The notes: generated by a model not told the origin, from the letters alone. Positions 41,785 to 50,498 are shown, counted from the first letter of the stretch. The stretch: 64,000 nucleotides of DNA from Streptomyces sp. NBC_01116 (GCF_041435495.1 NZ_CP108644.1:1426001-1490000), one strand, 5' to 3'. Numbers and translations: made by a program.

Positions 41785-42433
41785 GCAGCCGCCCGTCGAC
41801 GAGTGCGGCGGGCAGGGCGGGGAAGGCCTCGGGCCCGTCGTCCGCGGTGAAGCGGTAGGGCTCGTCGGGCAGCACGACCAGCTCGGCCCCGGAGGCGTTC
41901 AGCTCGTCGAGCGGGATGCGCGGGTAGCGCTCGGGGTGGTCGGCGTACACGTTGCGGACGCCGAGGCGGGCGAGGAGGTCGCCGGCGAAGGTGTCGTGGC
42001 CCAGGACCATCCAGGGCCTGCGCCAGATCGGTACGACGGCGGGGCGCGGGCTCCCGGAGGGCGCGGGCAGCGCCGCCCAGGCGGCCTCCGCCTCGTCCAG
42101 CCAGCGGGGCCGGGCGAGCCCGCAGCCGTCGACGAGGACGCGGTGCAGTTCGGCGAGGGCCTGGTCCAGGGTGCGGACCTCGGTGACCAGGACGTCGAGC
42201 CCGGCCGCCCGGAGCGCGTCGAGATCGGGGACCCGGTTCTCCTCCTCGTTGGCGATCACGAGGTCGGGGGCGAGGGCGGCGATCGCGGCCACGTCCGGGT
42301 TCTTGGTGCCGCCGACGCGGGCGGCGGTGAGGTCCGCGGGGTGCGTGCACCAGTCGGTGACCCCGACGAGCAGCCCGGGTGCGGTGTGGGCGACGGCCTC
42401 GGTGAGCGAGGGGACCAGGGAGACGACGCGCAC
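41723..42433 (-). CDS. Helical-backbone metal receptor (BtuF-like cobalamin/haem-binding) protein
   Basis: 236 residues. RVVSLVPSLTEAV at the N-terminus, GVTDWCTHP, GGTKNPDVAAIAALAPDLVIANEEEN and WYGPSLAEAARAL are typical of BtuF/FpvC-like substrate-binding folds. There is no signal peptide from the GTG at 42433 (GAAAGG 7 nt upstream), so a cytoplasmic location is likely; a longer frame through the 30-bp repeats would not give one either. Its 3' end overlaps the convergent transporter gene by 62 bp. Ligand unknown. Confidence 0.82.
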   Translation of the reverse strand: MRVVSLVPSLTEAVAHTAPGLLVGVTDWCTHPADLTAARVGGTKNPDVAAIAALAPDLVIANEEENRVPDLDALRAAGLDVLVTEVRTLDQALAELHRVLVDGCGLARPRWLDEAEAAWAALPAPSGSPRPAVVPIWRRPWMVLGHDTFAGDLLARLGVRNVYADHPERYPRIPLDELNASGAELVVLPDEPYRFTADDGPEAFPALPAALVDGRLLTWYGPSLAEAARALPSALR

Positions 42434-42510
42434 GGGCGGGCCTTTCGCGGGTGGAGGGGGAGCCGGAACCGCCCCGGACGGACCCGGTTCGGACGGACCG
42501 GGCACCGGAC

Positions 42511-42600
42511 GACTCACCCCGGACGGGCTGGGCACCGGACGACTCACCCCGGACGGGCTGGGCACCGGACGACTCACCCCGGACGGGCTGGGCACCGTAC
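42511..42600. repeat. 30-bp minisatellite, three copies
   Basis: Three tandem 30-bp units beginning GACTCACCCCGGACGGGCTG (42511-42540, 42541-42570, 42571-42600). The first two are identical and the third differs near its last bases. A partial unit (42491-42510) precedes them. They lie in the 202-bp gap between the metal-receptor gene and the XRE-cupin gene, in the likely 5' region of the former. Confidence 0.9.
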
Positions 42601-42635
42601 GGACTCGGCGCCCTGCCGGGCGCATCCGTACGGGG

Positions 42636-43181
42636 TCAGCGGCGCGAGTCGAACGTGGCGTCGATGTGTTCGGCCACCGCGACGACCAGGAGCCGGGTGC
42701 CGGGCACGGTGGCACGCCAGCGGTGGCGGACCCCGCCGGAGAGGAACAGGGTGTCGCCACGCTCCAGGCGGTGGACCTGGCCCTCGGCCTCGACGTCGAC
42801 GGCACCCTCGACGACGTACATCAGTTCGTCGTTGCGGTGCTGGCACTCGCGCCCGAGGTCCGGTTCGCCGGTGAACTCCAGGGCGCTGAGCTGATGCCGG
42901 CCGCGCACCAGGCGGCGTACGCCCTCGCCCTCCCCGGCCCGGACGACGTCGACGGCGCGCGCGGAGTCGGCGGCGGCCCGCAGACGCCCGGTGGTGGTCT
43001 CCAGCGCTTCGGCGACCCGGTCGAGGGAGCGGGCGCTGGGGCGGGCGCGCTCGTTCTCGATCTGGCTGAGGAAGGGCACGGAGAGGCCGCTGCGCGAGGC
43101 GACCGCGGCCAGCGTGAGCCCCAGGGTTCTGCGCCGTCGCCGGACGGCGGCGCCCACCCGTGGTGTGTCCTTGTCGTCCAT
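42636..43181 (-). CDS. XRE-family regulator with C-terminal cupin domain
   Basis: 181 residues. Helix-turn-helix: RRRRTLGLTLAAVASRSGLS, FLSQIENERARPSARSLDRV (about 10-65). Cupin: HRNDELMYVVEGAVDVEAEG and LERGDTLFLSGGVRHRWRA. Such regulators sense small ligands through the cupin barrel. ATG 43181 with GGGAGGGAG upstream. It may control the metal-receptor gene downstream on the same strand. Confidence 0.9.
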   Translation of the reverse strand: MDDKDTPRVGAAVRRRRRTLGLTLAAVASRSGLSVPFLSQIENERARPSARSLDRVAEALETTTGRLRAAADSARAVDVVRAGEGEGVRRLVRGRHQLSALEFTGEPDLGRECQHRNDELMYVVEGAVDVEAEGQVHRLERGDTLFLSGGVRHRWRATVPGTRLLVVAVAEHIDATFDSRR

Positions 43182-43277
43182 GTCCCGGCTCCCTCCCGCC
43201 TCCGCCATCCTCCCGGTTGCCAGCACCTTACGCACATGGTTGCGCACGACGTCCGGTAAACGACCCCGGGCAGCCGG

Positions 43278-43314
43278 AAGGGGTGGCCCCGCCCGAAGGC
43301 GGGGGCCACCCCTT
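43278..43314. terminator. Terminator downstream of the betaine transporter
   Basis: AAGGGGTGGCCCCGCC (from 43278) pairs with GGCGGGGGCCACCCCTT (ending 43314) around CGAA, with one bulged base. It lies 31 bp beyond the transporter stop; the run AAGG/CCTT closes the stem. Confidence 0.8.
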
Positions 43315-43344
43315 TCGACCTGCTGCTTTCGTGCCCGTGGGCCC

Positions 43345-45966
43345 CTACTGGGGCGCCATGGTGTCCGCGATGCCCGGGTTGTCGTCCATCCAGGCCTTCA
43401 CGGCTTCCTCCTCGTGGCCCACGCCGCGCTTCTGGATCTCGTTCTCCAGGCCGGCGAGCTGCTTCTCGCTGAGCTTGAAGTCCTTGAACCACTTCGTCAG
43501 CTGCGGGTACTGCTTCGGGAACTCCTTGGAGGCGATGGTGTGCAGGCGGTCGCCCTCACCGAACGCCTTCTTCGGGTCCTTGAGCTTGGTCATGCCGTAC
43601 TCGTTGTACGCCCAGTGCGGGGTCCACAGCAGAACCGCGATGGGCTCCTTCTTGGCGTACGCGCGCTTCAGCTCGGCCAGCATGCCGGGCGTGGAGGAGT
43701 CGAGGACCTCGTACTCCTTGTCCAGGCCGTAACTCGGCAGGACGTTCTTCTTGAGGTTCTCCATGGTGGCGGTGCCGGGCTCGATGCCGACGATCCGGCC
43801 CTTGAAGTCGGAGCCCTTGCCCTTGAGGTCGTCGAGGGTCTTGACGTCCTTGACGTAGTCGGGGACGGCGACCTCGATGGAGGTGGGCCCGTACCAGGAG
43901 CCGATGTCGGTCAGCTTGTCGCCGTACTTGTCCCAGTAGTTCTTCTGGGTGTACGGCAGCCAGCCGTCGAACTGCACGTCGATCTGGCCGCGTGACATCG
44001 CGGCGTACATCGGGCCGACCTCGAACTGCTTGAGGTTGATCTTGTAGCCGCGCTCCTCCAGGACCGCCTTCCACAGGTACGTGGCGGCGATGTCCTCCTC
44101 CCAGGGGAACCAGGCGACCTCGACGGCACGGTCGCGCTCGTCCTTGCCGCCGGCGGCCTTGGCGTCCTTCGGGACCGGGGTCCACTTGTCGGCGACGCCC
44201 GGGTTGTCCTCCAGCCAGATGCGGACGGCGTCCTGCTCCTTGCCGGAGCCGGACTTCTGGATCTGGGCCTCAAGGCTGGTGAGCTGCTTCTCGCTCATCT
44301 TGAAGTCCTTGATCCACTTGCTGACCACGGGGTTCTCGGCGGAGAAGCCCTTGCGCGCCAGACTGTGGACGCCGTCGCCCTTGCCCCAGAGGCCCTTGGG
44401 GTCCTTCAGCTTGGTGAGGTCGTACTCGTTGTACGCCCAGTGCGGCGACCAGAGCGGAACCACGATGGGCTCCTCCTTGGCGTACGCGCGCTTCAGCTCG
44501 GCCAGCATGGACGGCGTGGAGCCGTCGATGAGCTTGTACTCCTTGTCCAGGCCGTAGCCCGGCAGCAGCTTGTCCTTGAGCAGGCCCATCTCACCGGCGC
44601 TCGGCTCGATGCCGACGATCCGGTCCTTGAACTCGGAGGCCCGGCCCTTCAGGTCGTCCATCGTCCGGACGTCCTTCATGTACGCGGGGACGGCGAGTTC
44701 CAGCGAGGTCGGGGCGTACCACGCGCCGAGGTCCTCCAGGCGGTCCTTGTACTTCGCCCAGTAGCTGGCGTGGGTGACCGGCAGCCAGGAGTCGGTCTGG
44801 AAGTCGATCTGCCCGTTGGCCATGCCGGTGTACAGCGCGCCGGCCTCGTACTGCTTGACGTCGACCTCGAAGCCGCGCTGCTCCAGCATCTCCTTCCAGA
44901 GGAAGGTGGAGGCGATGCCCTCGTCCCACGGGATGTAGCCGATGCTGACCTTCTTGCCGTCGCCGATCCGCGCGCTCTTGCCGGCGGTGTCGTCCTTCGA
45001 GCCGCCGAACATGCTCATGCTGCCCGCGACGAGCGCGAGGACGACGATGCCGACGGCCGCGATACGGGGCTGCGGGCGGTAGGTCCAGATCTTCCAGCCC
45101 TCGGCCATGGCCTGGGCCTTGGCGACCGCGCGGCGGCCCAGCGGGGAGACCTCGGTGCCGAGCGCGCCGGTCATCCGGTCCAGGTACATGGCGAGGATGA
45201 CGATGGAGATGCCCGCCTCGAAGCCGAGGCCGACGTCGACGTTGCCGATGGCGCGGTAGACGGAGCCGCCGAGGCCGCCGCCGCCGACCATGCCCGCGAT
45301 GACGACCATGGAGAGGCCGAGCATGATGACCTGGTTGATTCCGGCCATGATCGTGGGCAGGGCGAGCGGCAGCTGGACGCGCAGCAGGGTGTTGCGCGAG
45401 GTGGTGCCGAAGGCCTCGGCCGCCTCGACCAGTTCGCCGTCGACCTGGCGGATGCCGAGTTCGGTCATCCGGACGCCCGGGGGCAGCGCGAAGATGATGG
45501 TGGCGATGATGCCGGGGACCACGCCGACGCCGAAGAAGATGACGCCGGGGATCAGGTAGACCATGGCGGGCATGGTCTGCATGAAGTCCAGGACCGGCCG
45601 GGTGATCGCGCTGACCGTCCTGGACCGGGAGGCCCAGATGCCCAGGGGTACGGCGATGACCAGGGTGACCAGCGTCGCGACGAGCACCAGGGTGAGGGTG
45701 TCCATCGCTTCGTCCCACAGTTCGACGGAGTCGATGAGGGCGAACCCGACGAAGGTGAGCAGCGCCGCGGGCAGGCCGCGCAGCCACCAGGCGATGACGG
45801 CGACGATGCCCGCGAAGATCAGCGGTGCGGGGGCGGACAGGACGGCGGCTATGCCGTCGAACATGCCGCTGACGAGCGAGCTGATGGCGTCGAAGAGCCA
45901 GGCGAGGTGGGTCTGCAGCCAGTCGACCGCGGAGTCGACCCATTCGCCGAGGGGGAGCCTAAACAC
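43345..45966 (-). CDS. Glycine betaine/proline ABC permease fused to two tandem substrate-binding domains
   Basis: 873 residues. Residues 1 to about 330 are an OpuAB/ProW-type permease with its EAA loop (VEAAEAFGTTSRNTLLRVQL) and a terminal helix at about 305-325. Two OpuAC-type binding domains follow, about 335-600 (KVSIGYIPWDEGIASTFLW) and 620-873 (AVEVAWFPWEEDIAATYLW). The halves are clearly duplicated, sharing WLP.T, IVGIEP, YGLDKEY, LAELKRAYAK and P.WAYNEY. Each has its aromatic-cage Trp residues. GTG 45966 overlaps the ATPase stop by 8 bp. It takes up compatible solutes, with two receptors per permease. Confidence 0.92.
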   Translation of the reverse strand: MFRLPLGEWVDSAVDWLQTHLAWLFDAISSLVSGMFDGIAAVLSAPAPLIFAGIVAVIAWWLRGLPAALLTFVGFALIDSVELWDEAMDTLTLVLVATLVTLVIAVPLGIWASRSRTVSAITRPVLDFMQTMPAMVYLIPGVIFFGVGVVPGIIATIIFALPPGVRMTELGIRQVDGELVEAAEAFGTTSRNTLLRVQLPLALPTIMAGINQVIMLGLSMVVIAGMVGGGGLGGSVYRAIGNVDVGLGFEAGISIVILAMYLDRMTGALGTEVSPLGRRAVAKAQAMAEGWKIWTYRPQPRIAAVGIVVLALVAGSMSMFGGSKDDTAGKSARIGDGKKVSIGYIPWDEGIASTFLWKEMLEQRGFEVDVKQYEAGALYTGMANGQIDFQTDSWLPVTHASYWAKYKDRLEDLGAWYAPTSLELAVPAYMKDVRTMDDLKGRASEFKDRIVGIEPSAGEMGLLKDKLLPGYGLDKEYKLIDGSTPSMLAELKRAYAKEEPIVVPLWSPHWAYNEYDLTKLKDPKGLWGKGDGVHSLARKGFSAENPVVSKWIKDFKMSEKQLTSLEAQIQKSGSGKEQDAVRIWLEDNPGVADKWTPVPKDAKAAGGKDERDRAVEVAWFPWEEDIAATYLWKAVLEERGYKINLKQFEVGPMYAAMSRGQIDVQFDGWLPYTQKNYWDKYGDKLTDIGSWYGPTSIEVAVPDYVKDVKTLDDLKGKGSDFKGRIVGIEPGTATMENLKKNVLPSYGLDKEYEVLDSSTPGMLAELKRAYAKKEPIAVLLWTPHWAYNEYGMTKLKDPKKAFGEGDRLHTIASKEFPKQYPQLTKWFKDFKLSEKQLAGLENEIQKRGVGHEEEAVKAWMDDNPGIADTMAPQ

Positions 45967-47095
45967 TGGCCACCTTCTTCACGCCGTCCGCTGCCGCGGG
46001 TTCGGTGTCGCGGGGGGCCTCGGCCGGGGTCATCGGCTCACCGAGGACGGCGAGCAGCCGGGCGCTGGGGACGACGCCGACGAGCTTGCCCTTGGCGTCG
46101 GTCACCGCGACCGGGTTCGCGCTCTGCGAGCAGGGCGTGAACAGGTCGATGATCGGCGTGGACTCCGGGACCGTGGCGGGGGCCGCGGCCAGCACGTCCT
46201 GCGGGGTGCGCAGTTCCTTGCCGTCCGCCGCCTTCGTGCCCATCACGGTGTGCGCCTCGGCCATGATCGCGCCCGCGGTGAGCACCCGGGAGCGGTCGAC
46301 GTCCTGGGTGAAGGAGGCGACGTAGTCGTTGGCCGGAGTGACGAGGATGTCCTCGGCGGTGCCGAGCTGCACGATCTCCCCGTCGCGCATGACGGCGATC
46401 CGGTCGCCCAGGCGCATGGCCTCGTTGAGGTCGTGGGTGATGAAGACGATGGTCTTCTTCAGGCGCTTCTGGAGCTCCAGCAGCTGGTCCTGCATGTCAC
46501 GGCGGATCAGCGGGTCGAGCGCGCTGAAGGACTCGTCCATGAGCAGCAGGTCGGCGTCGGTGGCCAGCGCGCGGGCGAGGCCCACGCGCTGCTGCATACC
46601 GCCGGACAGCTCGTCGGGCCAGGACTTCTCCCAGCCTTCGAGGCCGGTCAGCCGCAGGGCCTCGGTGGCGCGCTGCTCGCGCTCCTCGCGCGGCACGCCC
46701 TGGACCTCCAGGCCGTACGCGGCGTTCTCCATGACGCTCCGGTGGGGGAAGAGCGCGAAGTGCTGGAACACCATGCTGATCTTGGTGGAGCGGACGTTCC
46801 GCAGCTCGCGGGGGCTCAGGGCGGTCAGGTCCTGACCGTCGAAGAGCACCCGGCCCGCGGTGGGGTCGAGCAGACCGTTGAGCATCCGCAGCAGGGTGGA
46901 CTTGCCCGAGCCGGACAACCCCATGACGACGAAGATCTGACCCGGCTCCACGGTGAACGAGGCGTCGATCACCGCTGCGGTCGTTCCCTCGGCGCGCAAC
47001 TCGTCGCGGTCGGAGCCGCTCTCGAGCTTCCGCACGGCTTCATCGGGTCGTCTGCCGAAGACTTTGTACAAGTGCTCGGCTTGCAGCCTGGACAC
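45959..47095 (-). CDS. Glycine betaine/proline ABC transporter ATP-binding protein with CBS-type C-terminus
   Basis: 378 residues. Walker A GLSGSGKST, Q-loop MVFQHFALFPHRSV, signature DELSGGMQQRVGLARAL, Walker B LLLMDESFSALDP. The C-terminal about 110 residues have a CBS-domain remnant (TPIIDLFTPCSQSANPVAVT, KLVGVVPSARLLAVLG) as in ionic-strength-sensing OpuA. GTG 47095 follows GAGG at 5 nt. First gene of the operon, with a 29-bp inverted repeat at 47122-47150 upstream. Confidence 0.92.
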   Translation of the reverse strand: MSRLQAEHLYKVFGRRPDEAVRKLESGSDRDELRAEGTTAAVIDASFTVEPGQIFVVMGLSGSGKSTLLRMLNGLLDPTAGRVLFDGQDLTALSPRELRNVRSTKISMVFQHFALFPHRSVMENAAYGLEVQGVPREEREQRATEALRLTGLEGWEKSWPDELSGGMQQRVGLARALATDADLLLMDESFSALDPLIRRDMQDQLLELQKRLKKTIVFITHDLNEAMRLGDRIAVMRDGEIVQLGTAEDILVTPANDYVASFTQDVDRSRVLTAGAIMAEAHTVMGTKAADGKELRTPQDVLAAAPATVPESTPIIDLFTPCSQSANPVAVTDAKGKLVGVVPSARLLAVLGEPMTPAEAPRDTEPAAADGVKKVASV

Positions 47096-47121
47096 ATACA
47101 CCTCACGCGTTGAACCGAAAA

Positions 47122-47150
47122 ACGGTCTGCCACCCCCTACGGCAGACCGT
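47122..47150. promoter_or_regulatory. 10-bp inverted repeat upstream of the betaine transporter operon
   Basis: ACGGTCTGCC (47122-47131), 9-nt spacer, GGCAGACCGT (47141-47150), perfect. It lies 27 bp before the ATPase start, so it is either an operator or a leader hairpin. The rest of the 245-bp gap to the exonuclease gene shows nothing else clear. Confidence 0.6.
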
Positions 47151-47340
47151 GGAGCGGTGCGGGTTCTGTCCGCGTGGCACATGCACTAGTTGAAAATGCG
47201 ACGTGGTTCGCTCCGATGGCGCGCCTGCCCTCGCTTACACAGCCCAAACACAACAGTGATCCAGGTCACTGACCTGCGACGGAGCGACAGTAAGCGGTTA
47301 CCCGGAGCGACTGTGGGCGCGGTGGGGCATCATCGGGTCT

Positions 47341-48264
47341 GTGACGCGACGCCTGATGCTCCTCGACACCGCCTCCCTCTACTTCCGCGCCTACTTCGGG
47401 GTGCCCGATTCGGTGCGCGCGCCGGACGGCACACCGGTGAACGCCGTGCGCGGCCTCCTCGACTTCATCGGCCGCCTGGTGCAGGACCACCGGCCGGACG
47501 ACCTGGTCGCCTGCTGGGACAACGACTGGCGCCCGCAGTGGCGGGTCGACCTGATCCCGACGTACAAGGCGCACCGGGTCGCCGAGGAGACGCCCGCCGG
47601 ACAGACGGACGAGGAGGAGATCCCCGACACGCTGTCCCCGCAGGTCCCGATCATCGAGGACGTGCTGGCGGCGCTCGGGATCGCCCGGGTCGGCGTCACG
47701 CCGTACGAGGCGGACGACGTCATCGGCACCCTCACGGGGCGGGCGACCGGACCGGTGGACATCGTCACGGGCGACCGCGATCTGTACCAGCTGGTCGACG
47801 ACGCCCGACAGGTGCGGGTGCTCTACCCGCTCAAGGGCGTCGGCACCCTCCAGGTGACCGACGAGGCCTGGCTGCGCGAGAGGTACGGCGTGGACGGCGC
47901 GGGCTACGTCGACCTGGCGCTGCTCCGCGGCGACCCGAGCGACGGGCTCCCGGGCGTGCCCGGCATCGGCGAGAAGACGGCGGCGAAGCTGCTGGACGCG
48001 TACGGCGACCTCGACGGGATCATGGCGGCGGTGGACGATCCGAAGGCGAAGCTGACCCCGTCGCAGCGCAAGCGGCTGGACGAGTCGCGCGCCTATGTGG
48101 CCGTCGCCCCGAAGGTGGTCCGGGTGGCCGGGGACGTCCCCCTGCCCGACTTCGACCCGGCGCTGCCCCGCGAGCCGCGCGACCCGGCCGCCCTGGAGGC
48201 GCTGGCGGAGCGGTGGGGGCTCGGTGGAGCGCTTCAGCGACTCCTGACCACCCTTCAGCACTGA
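47341..48264 (+). CDS. 5'-3' exonuclease (flap-endonuclease type)
   Basis: 307 residues, the size of a stand-alone version of the DNA polymerase I N-terminal domain. Acidic metal-binding residues are seen in LLDTASLYFRA, CWDNDWRPQWR, YEADDVIGTL and IVTGDRDLYQLV; the helix-hairpin-helix is GLPGVPGIGEKTAAKLL. GTG 47341 or ATG 47356. It may process flaps or RNA primers. It ends 5 bp before the iron box of the next gene. Confidence 0.93.
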   Translation: MTRRLMLLDTASLYFRAYFGVPDSVRAPDGTPVNAVRGLLDFIGRLVQDHRPDDLVACWDNDWRPQWRVDLIPTYKAHRVAEETPAGQTDEEEIPDTLSPQVPIIEDVLAALGIARVGVTPYEADDVIGTLTGRATGPVDIVTGDRDLYQLVDDARQVRVLYPLKGVGTLQVTDEAWLRERYGVDGAGYVDLALLRGDPSDGLPGVPGIGEKTAAKLLDAYGDLDGIMAAVDDPKAKLTPSQRKRLDESRAYVAVAPKVVRVAGDVPLPDFDPALPREPRDPAALEALAERWGLGGALQRLLTTLQH

Positions 48265-48268
48265 GGTG

Positions 48269-48287
48269 TTAACTTAGGCATACCTAA
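48269..48287. promoter_or_regulatory. DmdR/IdeR-type iron box
   Basis: TTAACTTAGGCATACCTAA matches the 19-bp actinobacterial iron-box pattern (TTAGGTTAGGCTCACCTAA-like) in most positions and is near-palindromic at its centre (TTAGG-CATA-CCTAA). It lies 29 bp before the siderophore-interacting protein start. Confidence 0.85.
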
Positions 48288-48316
48288 CCTCACGTTCTCG
48301 AACCAGGGAGTACCTC

Positions 48317-49168
48317 GTGGCAGACCGCCCGGCCCGGCAGGGACCCACGGCTCAGGGTGCGCAGGTCGTGCGCACCGAGCAGATCACCCCGCACATGGTG
48401 CGGGTGGTCCTCGGCGGCGAAGGGCTCGCTGACTTCACCCTCTCCGGCTTCACCGACCACTACATCAAGCTGTGCTTCGCGCCCGAGGGCGCCGACTACG
48501 CGCACCCGTTCGACCTGGCCGCGATCCGCGAGGAGTACCCGCGCGAGCTGTGGCCCACCACCCGCACGTACACGGTGCGCTCGTGGGACCCGGTCGCCCG
48601 CGAGATGGCCGTCGACTTCGTCGTGCACGGCGACGCGGGTCTCGCGGGACCGTGGGCGCAGCGGGCCCGGGTGGGCGAGCAGGTGACCTTCCTCGGCCCC
48701 GGCGGCGGTTACGGCCCCGAGGCGTCGGCGGACTGGCACCTGCTGGCCGGCGACGAGAGCGCGCTGCCGGCGATCGCGGCGGCGCTGGAGCAGATGCCGT
48801 CGGGTGCGCTGGTGCACGCCTTCGTGGAGGTGCCGGACGCCACCGAGGAGCAGAAGATCGTGACGCCCGACGGGGTGACCGTGACCTGGCTGCACCGCGG
48901 CGACCGGCCCGTCGGCGAGCTGCTGACCGCCGCCGTGAAGGGGCTGGACTTCCCGGGGGGCGAGATCCAGGCCTTCGTGCACGGGGAGGCCGGCTTCGTG
49001 AAGGAGATCCGCCGGTATCTGCGCATGGAGCGGCAGATCCCGCTGTCGCGGCTGTCGATCTCGGGCTACTGGCGCCTCGGCAAGGACGACGACGCCTGGC
49101 GCGCCGTCAAGCGCGAGTGGAACGAGCAGGTGGAGCGCGAGCAGGAGAGCGGCACCACCGCCCCGTAG
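48317..49168 (+). CDS. Siderophore-interacting protein (ferric-siderophore reductase, SIP family)
   Basis: 283 residues. FAD-binding barrel with TTRTYTVRSWDP (RxYxxR/T-type flavin motif), FVVHGDAGLAGPWAQRAR, and the NAD(P)H-binding SIP domain (GGYGPEASADWHLLAGDESA, FVHGEAGFVKEIRRYL, GYWRLGKDDD). It reduces ferric siderophores in the cytoplasm to release iron. GTG 48317 follows AGGGAG at 6 nt. The iron box just upstream indicates repression by DmdR when iron is plentiful. Confidence 0.94.
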   Translation: MADRPARQGPTAQGAQVVRTEQITPHMVRVVLGGEGLADFTLSGFTDHYIKLCFAPEGADYAHPFDLAAIREEYPRELWPTTRTYTVRSWDPVAREMAVDFVVHGDAGLAGPWAQRARVGEQVTFLGPGGGYGPEASADWHLLAGDESALPAIAAALEQMPSGALVHAFVEVPDATEEQKIVTPDGVTVTWLHRGDRPVGELLTAAVKGLDFPGGEIQAFVHGEAGFVKEIRRYLRMERQIPLSRLSISGYWRLGKDDDAWRAVKREWNEQVEREQESGTTAP

Positions 49169-49549
49169 CACCCGCCCCGACACCGGCCGCGCCCCGAGCC
49201 ACCCGTCGGCCCGCCCGGGGCGGCCCGGCCGAGCAGACCACCGGACCCCGTCCGCCGCACCCGCGGCGGGCGGGGTCCACGTGCAGGGGCACGGCGCGGG
49301 AGCCCCGGCCCCACGGCAACCGGGCCGGGACCACCGCACCGGGGCCGGCGCACCAGGTACGCGAGGGCCGCGACGGACGAGCCCGGCGTCACGGCAAGCG
49401 CGCCCGTGCCACCGCACCGGATACGCAGCGCCGAGGCGGCCGCACCGGATACGCGACGCCGACCCGCGCCGCCGGGGCCACACGCAGGCCAACCTGGCCG
49501 ACGGGCGCCACGCCGCCACCTCTCAGCCCTCGGCCCCCGCCCCCCGGCT
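49169..49549. other. Intergenic region with terminator
   Basis: A 381-bp gap between convergent genes. GGACCCCGTCCGCCG (49243-49257) pairs with CGGCGGGCGGGGTCC (49264-49278) with one G-T pair, a good terminator for the siderophore gene. The rest is very GC-rich with no gene I can support. Confidence 0.6.
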
Positions 49550-50308
49550 TCAGGCGTCCGTAGGGCCGGCCTCCGCACGGCGCACACCAGCCCCGCCGCC
49601 ACGCACCCCGTCCCCGTCCCCGTCCCCCTCCGCGGTGCGGAAGCCCTCCCGCCCGACCGGCCCCGAGAGGTACCCCGGGGACTCGAAGCGCCGGAAGGAC
49701 ACATCGATGTGCGCCAGTCTCCGCAGCGCGCCGAACATCGCCTCGCCGAGGACGGTCCCCACGACCACGCTCTCGACCAGGTCCTCGCGGGCCACCCGCC
49801 GCTGTACGTAGTCGAGGTCGGCGCGGGCGACCGGCTCGGCGGCAGCCGCGTAGACGTCCAGCAGGTCGATGTACCCGCCGTGCCCGGCCCGGCGCAGCGC
49901 GGCCAGGACCCTCGCGAGTGATTCGGCGGCGGGACCCCGCTCGTCGGCGTGCCAGCCCCTCCGCAGCAGCAGCCCGGCCACCTCCTCCCGCGCCTCCTCC
50001 AGGTCGGCCCCCGCCTCCTCCTCGTCCTCACCGGCCGGTGTGACGCCGTCCGCCGCGATGCCGAGCACCTTGTGCACCGGCTGTTCGGGGTCGTCCATGG
50101 CCTCCAGGACCTCGCCGATGTCGGCGAGCGAGAGACCGCCCACGTCCAGCAGCGCCCGGATCAGGCGGAGTCGGCGCTCGTGTCCGGGGCCGTAGTGCGC
50201 CTGATTCGGGCTGGTCAACTCCCCTGCCGGCAGCAGCCCTTCCCGTAGGTAGTACTTGATCGTCGGCACCGGGACCCCGGACCTGCGACTCAATTCGCCG
50301 ATGCGCAC
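49550..50308 (-). CDS. MerR-family transcriptional regulator
   Basis: 252 residues. Helix-turn-helix: RIGELSRRSGVPVPTIKYYLREGLLP (residues 1-27), wing AHYGPGHERRLRLIRALLDV and dimerisation helix. The C-terminal about 150 residues are helical with an acidic segment (EDEEEAGADLEEAREEVAG); no Cys-based metal site is visible, so it is not a metal sensor of the classic type. GTG 50308. Divergent from the membrane protein at 50499, with GATAG/CTATC repeats between them as its likely operator. Confidence 0.88.
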   Translation of the reverse strand: MRIGELSRRSGVPVPTIKYYLREGLLPAGELTSPNQAHYGPGHERRLRLIRALLDVGGLSLADIGEVLEAMDDPEQPVHKVLGIAADGVTPAGEDEEEAGADLEEAREEVAGLLLRRGWHADERGPAAESLARVLAALRRAGHGGYIDLLDVYAAAAEPVARADLDYVQRRVAREDLVESVVVGTVLGEAMFGALRRLAHIDVSFRRFESPGYLSGPVGREGFRTAEGDGDGDGVRGGGAGVRRAEAGPTDA

Positions 50309-50353
50309 CGCGTGTTCGCCCTTTCACCCTTGCCAGAAACCGCACTCATCATA

Positions 50354-50391
50354 GATAGTCCACCTATCGGATAGCAGACAGCGCGACTATC
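50354..50391. promoter_or_regulatory. MerR-type operator candidate
   Basis: GATAG-TCCAC-CTATC (50354-50368) overlaps CTATC-G-GATAG (50364-50374), and another CTATC follows at 50387-50391. The alternating inverted arms lie in the divergent control region of the MerR gene. Confidence 0.6.
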
Positions 50392-50402
50392 CATACTGAT
50401 CA

Positions 50403-50490
50403 CATCATCACTCATATCACCGTCATCGAACGCACCGTCAGTGAAGTCACCGTCACTGGACGCACCGTCACCGCACCCATCGTCACAGGA
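50403..50490. repeat. 15-bp-period direct repeats upstream of a membrane protein gene
   Basis: CACCGTCA recurs at 50418, 50433, 50448 and 50463, exactly 15 bp apart, with weaker forms CATCATCA at 50403 and CATCGTCA at 50478. The array ends directly at the Shine-Dalgarno of the gene starting at 50499. It could be a slippage-prone repeat or an iterated binding site. Confidence 0.8.
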
Positions 50491-50498
50491 GGTCTCCC

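Noticed and set aside
42511..42600. CRISPR-like array from the 30-bp repeats
   Set aside because: The units are directly adjacent with no spacers, and no cas gene is present; it is a minisatellite.
42433..42805. N-terminal extension of the metal-receptor protein through the 30-bp repeats
   Set aside because: It would code repetitive SGVSRPVPSP units and no signal peptide, whereas GTG 42433 has a good Shine-Dalgarno.
50403..50490. CRISPR or plasmid iteron array from the 15-bp repeats
   Set aside because: Repeats are too short, there are no spacers or cas genes, and no replication gene is near.
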